9,454 bases of DNA, taken from Leptospiraceae bacterium (GTDB lineage Bacteria; Spirochaetota; Leptospiria; Leptospirales; Leptonemataceae). Shown here in pieces: positions 1 through 4,866 of this stretch (the first letter of the stretch is position 1; each line of letters starts with the position of its first letter). The translations under genes and the position numbers were made by a program. Location: assembly GCA_020440935.1 (NCBI GenBank), contig JAGRNC010000080.1, positions 1 to 9,454 on the forward strand, given 5' to 3'. Under the pieces are notes generated by a model. The model had not been told where the DNA came from, did not search any database, and saw only the letters and a program-made list of their open reading frames with translations.

Positions 1-441
1 GGAGTGCAGGGCGGTCCGCTCATGCATGTCATTGCGGCCAAGGCTGTGGCCTTTGGAGAAGCGCTTCGGCCCGAATTCAAAGCCTACGCTAAAAAGGTGA
101 AAGAAAATGCCCGCGTGCTGGCCGAAACATTCCTGGAGCGAAAATTCCCCATCATCAGCGGCGGCACCGACAATCACATGGTGCTTTTAAACGTGGGGGA
201 ACGCGGACTTACGGGAGCCGTAGCGGCCGATGGCCTTCATGAAGCCGGAATTACTGCGAACAAGAATGGGATTCCATTCGATCCGCATCCGCCAGCGGTA
301 ACCAGTGGAGTTCGATTGGGTACGCCTGCGCTGACCACGCGAGGGTTTGGACCCGATGAAATGAAAAAAGTCGGAAATCTTATTTGCGATCTGCTTGAGA
401 ATATCGAGGATGAGACGAGAAAACAGGCAGTGAAGAGCTGA
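1..441 (+). CDS. glyA: Serine hydroxymethyltransferase, C-terminal part (5' end outside window)
   Basis: GlyA is a cytosolic PLP enzyme that interconverts serine and glycine and loads one-carbon units onto tetrahydrofolate. The window opens inside the gene, in frame at base 1, and 146 C-terminal residues are present. Visible family blocks are [22 protein letters not shown] at residues 1-22, SGGTDNH (catalytic-domain edge), a tetrahydrofolate-region NKNGIPFDP, and [16 protein letters not shown]. The Arg of GVRLGT matches the Arg that holds the substrate carboxylate (Arg363 in the E. coli enzyme). The PLP lysine lies upstream of the window. The reading frame is intact to the TGA at 439-441, and the C-terminus ends at the expected place for a protein of about 415-420 residues. 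The next gene, infC, starts 178 bases downstream on the same strand. Identification is near certain; only the 5' end cannot be judged. Confidence 0.97.
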   Translation, partial: GVQGGPLMHVIAAKAVAFGEALRPEFKAYAKKVKENARVLAETFLERKFPIISGGTDNHMVLLNVGERGLTGAVAADGLHEAGITANKNGIPFDPHPPAVTSGVRLGTPALTTRGFGPDEMKKVGNLICDLLENIEDETRKQAVKS

Positions 442-481
442 GTAGCCGAATTGGCAGCCGCATTCCCCATGGAAGGTTTTC

Positions 482-513
482 GCCTCGATTGAGGCAAACG
501 GGCGTAATCGCCC
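482..513 (+). other. Two tandem hairpins in the glyA-infC gap
   Basis: Two perfect 5-bp hairpins stand 4 bases apart. The first is GCCTC (482-486), loop GATT, GAGGC (491-495). The second is GGGCG (500-504), loop TAAT, CGCCC (509-513). Neither is followed by a T-run, so they do not look like an intrinsic terminator of glyA. They lie 107 bases upstream of the infC start, inside what would be the leader if infC is co-transcribed with glyA. Leaders of infC-rpmI-rplT operons are regulated by L20 in some bacteria, so a regulatory role is possible but is only inferred from position. Confidence 0.4.
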
Positions 514-558
514 ATGCAGAATTTTTCCGCGCGTAAAGGCCGAATTCGGGAGCAGAAA

Positions 559-587
559 TTGCTTGCCCCGTAATGAAATCCAATACT
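559..587 (+). promoter_or_regulatory. Weak sigma-70-type promoter candidate for infC operon
   Basis: A TTGCTT hexamer at 559-564 and an AATACT hexamer at 582-587 are separated by 17 bases. They match the -35 consensus at 3 of 6 positions and the -10 consensus at 4 of 6. Initiation just downstream would leave a leader of roughly 25 bases that includes the infC ribosome binding site. The match is modest and could be chance. Transcription from glyA through the gap is an alternative. Confidence 0.22.
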
Positions 588-619
588 CAGTCGGCAGTTA
601 GCGGAAAAACGGAGGTTCA

Positions 620-1258
620 ATGGCAAAAAGGAAATCTCATAAGGCGCCAGTCAGGGCTAAAGAGCCCCGGACAAACCGGCAAATTCGCGCGGACAAGGTG
701 CGCCTGGTAACTGAAGGAAAGGGAATCGAAGTCATAGACATTCGAGTTGCTCTCGAGCGAGCCGAAGCGGCCGGATTGGATCTGGTAGAGGTCTCTCCCG
801 ATCAAGATCCCCCCGTATGCAAGATTATTGACTATGGGAAATGGAAGTTCGAGCAGCAGAAGAAAAAGAAAGAGCAGGCCAAAAACCAGCATGTGGTCAG
901 CATCAAAGAGATCAAGATGCGCCCAAAAATTGGAGACCACGATTACGATATCAAAAAGCGCAATACTCTGAGCTTTCTGGAAAAAGGGGACAAAGTAAAA
1001 GTCAGTCTTCGATTCCGTGGACGCGAGATTACGCACCCCGAACTTGGAATGAAGCTAATGCATCGATTGGCCCAGGATGCATCGGAAATCTCCCAGATTG
1101 AGGCTCCTGCCAAAATGGAAGGCCGGCAAATTGTAATGGTTCTGGCTCCCAAGGCCGCAGCCAAAAGAAAGCCCACAGGCAAGCCCGAGGGGCAAGAATC
1201 TCAAAAAGAAGTTGCGACCAGGGGTACGGTCGAAAAATCTGGCCCTTCGTCGGAGTAA
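620..1258 (+). CDS. infC: Translation initiation factor IF-3
   Basis: IF3 binds the 30S subunit, prevents premature joining of 50S and checks the start-codon/initiator-tRNA pairing. The 212-residue product has the N domain at about residues 18-85 ([13 protein letters not shown], then [20 protein letters not shown] leading into the basic inter-domain linker). The C domain is at about 91-177 and includes the family signature [14 protein letters not shown] near residues 127-140. A strong Shine-Dalgarno GGAGG at 611-615 sits 4 bases before the ATG and fixes the start. The start is ATG rather than the rare AUU/AUC used for IF3 autoregulation in enterobacteria. The protein is about 30 residues longer than E. 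coli IF3 (180) because of a polar, Lys/Glu/Gly-rich tail (178-212) that looks disordered. It is followed by rpmI after 7 bases, the classical infC-rpmI-rplT order. Confidence 0.98.
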   Translation: MAKRKSHKAPVRAKEPRTNRQIRADKVRLVTEGKGIEVIDIRVALERAEAAGLDLVEVSPDQDPPVCKIIDYGKWKFEQQKKKKEQAKNQHVVSIKEIKMRPKIGDHDYDIKKRNTLSFLEKGDKVKVSLRFRGREITHPELGMKLMHRLAQDASEISQIEAPAKMEGRQIVMVLAPKAAAKRKPTGKPEGQESQKEVATRGTVEKSGPSSE

Positions 1259-1265
1259 TACTTCT

Positions 1266-1466
1266 ATGCCAAAAATGAAGACAAATAGAGCGGCCGCGAA
1301 GCGTTTCAAATTCACCGCAACGGGAAAAGTGAAGCGATCCAGTGGCTTTGCCAATCATATCCTCACCAAGAAATCCATGAAGCGCAAACGCAAACTGCGT
1401 GGCGGCGGATACGTGGATGCAGCGGATATGCGTGAAATTCGAAATCTTCTTCCCAATGGCAATTGA
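1266..1466 (+). CDS. rpmI: 50S ribosomal protein L35
   Basis: L35 is a small basic protein of the large ribosomal subunit. The 66-residue product begins [21 protein letters not shown], the canonical L35 N-terminus. It continues with a Lys/Arg-rich stretch ([18 protein letters not shown]) and ends in the short [14 protein letters not shown] helix. Length matches the family (64-66 residues). The frame stays open upstream to 1212, inside infC, but the conserved MPKMKT start at 1266 and a GGAG at 1252-1255, 10 bases before it, decide the start. It is spaced 7 bases from infC and 12 bases from rplT, so it is almost certainly co-transcribed and possibly translationally coupled with both. Confidence 0.97.
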   Translation: MPKMKTNRAAAKRFKFTATGKVKRSSGFANHILTKKSMKRKRKLRGGGYVDAADMREIRNLLPNGN

Positions 1467-1478
1467 TCGGTTAGAGAA

Positions 1479-1829
1479 ATGAGAGCAAGAAACGGTACTA
1501 TTCATAAGAATCGCAGAAAGCGTCTGATGCGCCAGGCGGAAGGATACCGCGGCGGTAGACACCGTCTGTATCGATTTGCCCGCCACGCGGTGATGAAAGC
1601 TGGATTCCATGCATTCAATGACCGCCGCCGCAAGAAAAGAGATATGCGTGCGCTCTGGATCCAGAGGATCAATGCAGCGGTCCGCGAACGGGGGCTTTCT
1701 TATTCCCGTTTCATGGACATGGTGCATAAATCAGGCGTTCAAATGAACCGCAAGACCCTGGCGGAACTGGCATTCAGCGATCCCCGGGCCTTCGATGTGG
1801 TTGTGGAAACTGTCCGAACGGCAGCCTGA
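1479..1829 (+). CDS. rplT: 50S ribosomal protein L20
   Basis: L20 binds 23S rRNA early in 50S assembly, and in several bacteria it represses its own operon by binding the mRNA leader. The 116-residue product has the basic N-terminal extension (NGTIHKNRRKRL), then GYRGGRHRLYRFARHAVMKA, DRRRKKRDMRALWIQRINAA and GLSYSRFM, all hallmark L20 blocks in order, and a normal C-terminal RNA-binding domain. The N-terminus is shaped like leptospiral L20 rather than the common PRVKRGVTARARHKK form (recalled, not searched). No strong Shine-Dalgarno is visible before the ATG (only AGAGAA), which fits translational coupling to rpmI 12 bases upstream. A strong terminator lies 28 bases after the stop, marking the operon end. 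Confidence 0.98.
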   Translation: MRARNGTIHKNRRKRLMRQAEGYRGGRHRLYRFARHAVMKAGFHAFNDRRRKKRDMRALWIQRINAAVRERGLSYSRFMDMVHKSGVQMNRKTLAELAFSDPRAFDVVVETVRTAA

Positions 1830-1856
1830 GAAAGACTACATATTCGAGATCCGAAG

Positions 1857-1887
1857 AAGGCCGGTTAGTACCGGCCTTTTTTGTTTT
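1857..1887 (+). terminator. Intrinsic terminator of the infC-rpmI-rplT operon
   Basis: A perfect 8-bp stem AAGGCCGG (1857-1864) / CCGGCCTT (1871-1878) with a 6-base TTAGTA loop runs directly into TTTTGTTTT. Six T residues follow the GC core. This is a textbook rho-independent terminator 28 bases after the rplT stop. It separates the translation block from the division-gene block. Confidence 0.93.
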
Positions 1888-2006
1888 CTGCACTGATTTC
1901 TATTGCTCCCATCTTCAGGACTGTCTCGGGGCCCCGGCTAGTATCAAAACCGGACCGCTCTTGCTTCCATTGGCCTGCCTAAGGCCCAGCTAACCGGACC
2001 ATAAAA

Positions 2007-2019
2007 CCTAACTGTTAGG
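2007..2019. repeat. Short inverted repeat, operator-like
   Basis: CCTAAC and GTTAGG are perfect inverted 6-mers around a single T. A 1-base spacer cannot form a hairpin in RNA, so the symmetry is more in keeping with a dimeric DNA-binding protein site. It lies about 160 bases upstream of the next gene and no regulator gene is nearby. It may be chance. Confidence 0.25.
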
Positions 2020-2119
2020 GTACCGCGTTTGCCTTATGCAGACCGGAATTCGGCAATCATTCAGGTTTTCAGGGAACAAAAAAAACTTCTTGTTTCTTGT
2101 AGGATATGCCGTCATTAGA

Positions 2120-2139
2120 TGTAGAGCACAGGCTCTGCA
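2120..2139 (+). other. Hairpin in the 5' leader of the 2180 gene
   Basis: TGTAGAGC (2120-2127), loop ACAG, GCTCTGCA (2132-2139) gives an 8-bp stem with one G-U pair. It ends 40 bases before the ATG at 2180 and is not followed by a T-run. If transcribed it would sit in the untranslated leader just upstream of the ribosome binding site, where it could affect mRNA stability. Function is unknown. Confidence 0.35.
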
Positions 2140-2179
2140 ATATTGTACTATCAGAAAAGGCTGATCACAAGGAGACGGA

Positions 2180-3052
2180 ATGATAACACTGGAGCAACTC
2201 GACGAACTCGAAGGCAGAATTGTCCGGGCCCTGGACCTGATCGGCGATCTCCGCTCGGAAAACTCCCGTCTGGAATCGGAGAACGATAAACTCCGTTCCG
2301 AGCATGACGAAATGAAACTTGCTCTGGATAAGAAAGAGCAGGAAATGGTTTCGCTCAAAGATCAGCTGGAAAAAACCGGGGCCGAGCTGAAAGACCTCAA
2401 AGAAAAAGAAGGTCTTCTCGAAAAACGAATCAACGAAATGCTCGGTCGACTGGCCGACATGGAATCCGGCGGTGGCGCACCCAGATCGGCGCCCGCGGCT
2501 TCTTCATTTACTTCTGAGCCTCCGGCGCCCACCGGAGCTCCGGCGCCTGCCGCCTATACTCCACCCGAGCCTGACCTGGAAGAAGAGACCATCGTCATCG
2601 AAGACGAAGGCGATTTTGCCTCGTCCAGCCTGAGTGGAGACGATGAAAGCGTAGTTATACTAGACGAAGAGGATCTTCCGGCCACTACACCCGCTTCGGC
2701 TCCGGTAGAGGATTCTGGACCATCCGCATCGCCTGCACCCTCAGATTCCGGGTCGGCTACATCCGCCCCGGTTATCCAGGAAGAAGACGACGAAGAAATC
2801 ATCGTCCTCGACGATGAAGAAGAAGATGACATTATCTTTGCGCAAGACGATGAACTGGAAATCATAGACGAATCTGATTCGCCCATGGGCTCCTCCAGCA
2901 ATTCCAGCGCAAATGATTCCACAACTGTGGAGATCACAGGCGGCTCAAGCGAAGACGAAGAGATCATTCTGGACGATGACGATTCGCTGGGTGTCTTTGA
3001 TGTCGAAGACGACGACGATTTCCTGATCGTTGAGGAAGAAGCCAAGGGATGA
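2180..3052 (+). CDS. Coiled-coil protein with acidic motif-repeat tail, probable ZapA partner
   Basis: I do not recognise this as a named family. The 290-residue protein has two parts. Residues about 3-95 form a heptad-rich coiled coil (LDELEGRIVRALDLIGDLRSEN onward) like short ZapB-type division proteins. Residues about 98-290 are a Pro/Ala/Ser and Asp/Glu-rich, probably disordered tail. The tail carries about seven short hydrophobic cores flanked by acids, for example EETIVIEDE (135-143), ESVVILDEED (156-165), EEIIVLDDEEE (205-215), EEIILDDDD (260-268) and DDFLIVEEE (279-287). There is no signal peptide or membrane segment. AAGGAG at 2169-2174, 5 bases before the ATG, supports the start. 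Its TGA overlaps the zapA start by 4 bases, so translation is probably coupled. Coiled-coil genes directly upstream of zapA are known in other bacteria (ZauP in Caulobacter is one), so a Z-ring role is inferred from context only. Confidence 0.9.
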   Translation: MITLEQLDELEGRIVRALDLIGDLRSENSRLESENDKLRSEHDEMKLALDKKEQEMVSLKDQLEKTGAELKDLKEKEGLLEKRINEMLGRLADMESGGGAPRSAPAASSFTSEPPAPTGAPAPAAYTPPEPDLEEETIVIEDEGDFASSSLSGDDESVVILDEEDLPATTPASAPVEDSGPSASPAPSDSGSATSAPVIQEEDDEEIIVLDDEEEDDIIFAQDDELEIIDESDSPMGSSSNSSANDSTTVEITGGSSEDEEIILDDDDSLGVFDVEDDDDFLIVEEEAKG

Positions 3053-3375
3053 GCGTCGCGGCTGCTCCCACTGTTGCCCGGACTACCGTCGATATTTTCG
3101 GCGAAAAGTACGTAGTCCGTGGCGACGAGAGTACCGAATACATTGCCGATGTGGCCAGACTTGTGGATGAGCGAATGCGCGAGCTGGCCCGATCAGCGCG
3201 AGGAATGTCCCGAAGCAGACTTGCAATCCTTGCGGCATTGAACATTGCCGATGAGTTAATGCAAGAGAAGCGCGGCAAATCTTCAAATCGCCCCGAAGAT
3301 GAGCTTCTGGCGCAGAAAACCCGCTACATGATTACGCTGTTGGACGAGGGTCTGGCTGGCGATTCCATCTATTGA
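3049..3375 (+). CDS. zapA: Cell division protein ZapA
   Basis: ZapA bundles FtsZ protofilaments at the division site and acts in the cytoplasm as a dimer or tetramer. The 108-residue product fits the family: a beta-hairpin with TTVDIFGEKYVVRG (about 12-25), then ESTEYIADVARLVDERMRELA (27-47, first helix). The long second helix contains the characteristic LAILAALNIADELMQEK (58-74), followed by a C-terminal coiled coil. The N-terminal dozen residues (Ala/Thr-rich) are a small extension beyond the conserved beginning. The ATG at 3049 is embedded in the ATGA overlap with the upstream coiled-coil gene. GAGGAAG (3032-3038) may serve as its ribosome binding site. It is followed by a non-coding stretch and fau, the same gene neighbourhood that flanks 6S RNA in E. 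coli. Confidence 0.9.
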   Translation: MSVAAAPTVARTTVDIFGEKYVVRGDESTEYIADVARLVDERMRELARSARGMSRSRLAILAALNIADELMQEKRGKSSNRPEDELLAQKTRYMITLLDEGLAGDSIY

Positions 3376-3394
3376 TTTTGCGATTGATTTAAAT

Positions 3395-3541
3395 GGATCC
3401 TGCGCCCCCTGAGGGGCGGGGGTACCGCATGTGGCGTTCTTTAACTTTTCCGGCCTTGTAAAAACAAGTGGGCTCCCTATCGCAGGTTTCTATCTTCCCC
3501 GCATTGAAGGGGCTTGATATCCGCCCGCAAACCCGGGATCC
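3395..3541 (+). ncRNA. Structured RNA candidate, 6S-like (ssrS position)
   Basis: 6S RNA is about 150-200 nt, folds into a rod with a central bubble that mimics an open promoter, and sequesters sigma-70 RNA polymerase. In E. coli ssrS lies between zapA and fau, exactly this context. What the sequence shows is nested pairing. The closing stem is 3395-3402/3534-3541 (GGATCCTG with CGGGATCC, one G-U). Next come GCCCC 3404-3408/GGGGC 3509-3513 and GCGGGGG 3416-3422/TCCCCGC 3496-3502. Short pairs follow, and the apical hairpin is CTTGT/ACAAG (3455-3459/3464-3468) with an A-rich loop. A 3' unpaired stretch of about 20 bases (3514-3533) would form an asymmetric bubble. CCCCTGAG at 3406-3413 recalls the E. 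coli 6S segment of the same sequence (memory). Against it, a local hairpin 3403-3418 competes with the rod, no clear promoter is seen, and ends are approximate. Confidence 0.42.
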
Positions 3542-3747
3542 CTTCCAGAAAGTATTTGAGACCAGGAAAAATTGAACTCGCACACCGCAGAGCCCCGCCG
3601 TTAAATTATGCCATAACCGAGGAATCTGTCAAGCCGGGATACGCGGGATTCCGCGAAGACCTGCAATTTCTGGATGGATTGCAAAATCCCTACCCGGCCC
3701 GAAAATCGGCGGGCTCTTATCATGGCACAGATCGATTTGCTTTTCCA
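3542..3747 (+). other. Non-coding remainder before fau, with three small hairpins
   Basis: This stretch is open in the fau frame back to 3514, but the translation has no resemblance to the enzyme family and would make the protein far too long. It contains CGCGG/CCGCG (3642-3646/3651-3655) and TGCAAT/ATTGCA (3662-3667/3678-3683). A third stem GGCCCG/CGGGCT (3696-3701/3710-3715) is followed by CTTATC. The last could be a weak terminator or processing site for the upstream RNA, but the T-tract is poor. In addition GATTTTGC at 3374-3381 is exactly complementary to GCAAAATC at 3681-3688 and could close the whole interval. Confidence 0.35.
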
Positions 3748-4344
3748 ATGAATCCACCGGCGAAATCTGACCGAATGGACAAGACTCTCATACGACAGTC
3801 GGCACTGAAGTACTGGAAAGAGTTTCTGGCAACGCCAGCTGCCGCGGCAATGGCGCGAAACTGGCAAAAATTTCTACGAGAAAGAATGCAAGGAAACCAG
3901 GGCGCGTACTTTGGTTTCTATGCATTGCCTTCCGAATTTGATGTAATGAGCGACCTTCGGATGCTGGGAGCCACTGTACATTTGCCCAGAGTACTGTCCA
4001 AAACCGAAATTACATTCTATCGTTATCTGGAGCAGGGCGAGCCGGTGACAGCTCTGGTAAAAGGCTCCTTTGGAATCCAGGAACCCGGCCCCGACGCGCG
4101 CCCGGTTGATCCAACTCCCGCCGATATACTCATTGTTCCTTCGGTTTCCGCAAATGCAGAAGGCTATCGTTTAGGACGGGGAGGGGGGTACTACGACCGA
4201 TTGGCCGAAAAAGAAGGCTTTCGGCAGATGTATAAATGCGCCTTGATTCCAGAAAAACTCCTGGACGCTGCATTTAAAGAGGAGTCTCATGATTTACGGT
4301 TGAACAAAATCGTTACAGAAGAAAGGATCGTTTCTTACCCATGA
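3748..4344 (+). CDS. fau: 5-formyltetrahydrofolate cyclo-ligase
   Basis: This cytosolic enzyme (5,10-methenyltetrahydrofolate synthetase) uses ATP to convert 5-formyl-THF to 5,10-methenyl-THF. It clears the inhibitory 5-formyl-THF that serine hydroxymethyltransferase makes as a side product. The 198-residue reading shows the family pattern: IRQSALKYWKEF N-terminal helix, YFGFYALPSEFDV (54-66), LPRV, ADILIVPSVSANAEGYRLGRGGGYYDRL with the hallmark GRGGGYYDR loop (143-151), then ALIPEK and HDLRLNKIVTEERIV at the end. The start is uncertain. ATG 3748 is used here, but ATG 3775 (189 residues) is equally plausible because neither has a good Shine-Dalgarno and the conserved region starts after both. 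Length is normal for the family. The TGA overlaps the cheW ATG by 4 bases, tying it to the chemotaxis operon. Confidence 0.92.
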   Translation: MNPPAKSDRMDKTLIRQSALKYWKEFLATPAAAAMARNWQKFLRERMQGNQGAYFGFYALPSEFDVMSDLRMLGATVHLPRVLSKTEITFYRYLEQGEPVTALVKGSFGIQEPGPDARPVDPTPADILIVPSVSANAEGYRLGRGGGYYDRLAEKEGFRQMYKCALIPEKLLDAAFKEESHDLRLNKIVTEERIVSYP

Positions 4345-4865
4345 CCGAAATCACAGCGCTATCGGAACGAGGCTACTACGACGCAGATTTAGATCAAGAG
4401 GCATTGATCGAAAAGCTGCAGTTTCTGGTATTTCAGTCCGGAAACGGGATGTACGGCGTCAACATTCTGGAAACCCACGAAATTCTTAAACCGGTGGCGG
4501 TTACCCGTCTACCAAACGTTGAATCCGAGGTTCTCGGAGTTATCAACCTTCGTGGAAATATCATTCCCGTCATTGATATACTAAAAAAGTTCTCTGGCGA
4601 TTACGCCGAAATTACCGATTCCACCAGGATCGTAGTCTGCACCTGGCAGGAAAAGAATCTGGGACTTCTGGTAGATCGAGTAGTAGAGGTGGCCTCGGTG
4701 GCCGAAGAAGATATAGAAAGTCCCGAAGTAAAAGGGCTTTCCAATCAGTATCTCAAAGGCGTGGGGCGAAGCAACGAGCGCATTTTTCTGATTTTTAACC
4801 TGGCCATCCTGTTCTCCAAGCAGACCGCAGATACGCAGGACGAAGAAGGCCTTCTGGAAGCTTAA
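4341..4865 (+). CDS. cheW: Chemotaxis coupling protein CheW
   Basis: CheW is the cytoplasmic SH3-like adaptor that links methyl-accepting receptors to CheA in the polar arrays. The 174-residue product has one CheW domain from about residue 24 to 160. It shows LQFLVFQSGNGMYGVNI, the TRLPN turn (55-59), GVINLRGNIIPVIDI (66-80) with the conserved receptor/CheA-contacting Arg71, and LGLLVDRVVEVASV. The closing strand is VGRSNERIFLIFNLAILF. The first 23 residues are an acidic extension and the tail is also acidic. The start overlaps the fau stop (ATGA), and AAGGA at 4323-4327 is a rather distant ribosome binding site, so coupling to fau is likely. cheA begins 1 base after the stop. The CheA P5 domain is a paralogue of this fold. 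Confidence 0.96.
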   Translation: MTEITALSERGYYDADLDQEALIEKLQFLVFQSGNGMYGVNILETHEILKPVAVTRLPNVESEVLGVINLRGNIIPVIDILKKFSGDYAEITDSTRIVVCTWQEKNLGLLVDRVVEVASVAEEDIESPEVKGLSNQYLKGVGRSNERIFLIFNLAILFSKQTADTQDEEGLLEA

Positions 4866-4866
4866 T

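Larger units (their letters stand above)
1888..2179 (+). promoter_or_regulatory. Gene-free leader upstream of the acidic coiled-coil gene
   Basis: About 290 bases hold no convincing gene. They contain a GC palindrome CGGGGCCCCG (1927-1936) and a small hairpin GGCCT/AGGCC (1972-1976/1982-1986). There is also the inverted repeat CCTAAC-T-GTTAGG (2007-2019) and an 8-bp hairpin at 2120-2139. An A-run and T-rich patch lie at about 2077-2100. Because a strong terminator lies just upstream, the promoter of the 2180 gene should be here. The best pair I could draw (TTGTTT 2090-2095 and TTAGAT 2115-2120) has a 19-base spacer and is not convincing. Confidence 0.4.

Noticed and set aside
620..622. Non-ATG infC start used for IF3 autoregulation
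   Set aside because: A clear ATG with GGAGG 4 bases upstream is present at the expected N-terminus.
1029..1727. Minus-strand reading frame of 232 codons opposite infC-rpmI-rplT
   Set aside because: The plus strand here carries three unmistakable ribosome/initiation genes. The antisense translation resembles nothing and has no start signal.
2036..2164. Small 42-codon plus-strand reading frame ending just before the 2180 gene
   Set aside because: It has no Shine-Dalgarno before its ATG, no recognisable composition or motif, and chance frames of this size are common.
2554..3045. Long minus-strand reading frame (163 codons, Ser-rich) opposite the acidic tail
   Set aside because: It is the reverse-complement shadow of GAC/GAA/GAT codon runs, giving almost only Ser, Met, Ile and Thr. 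It has no ribosome binding site or family resemblance.
3403..3418. GC hairpin CGCCCC-CTGA-GGGGCG as a terminator for zapA
   Set aside because: The stem is good, but it is followed by GG and GGGTACC rather than T residues. It is more likely part of the RNA structure discussed for this interval.
3514..3747. N-terminal extension of the fau reading frame
   Set aside because: The frame is open but would add 78 residues to a family of about 190-200 residues, with no homology-like pattern. The stretch is better explained as non-coding RNA or leader.
4120..4127. GCCGATAT as a flagellar sigma-28 type -10 element ahead of cheW
   Set aside because: It lies inside the fau coding region, and no TAAA-like -35 element is found at the expected spacing upstream.
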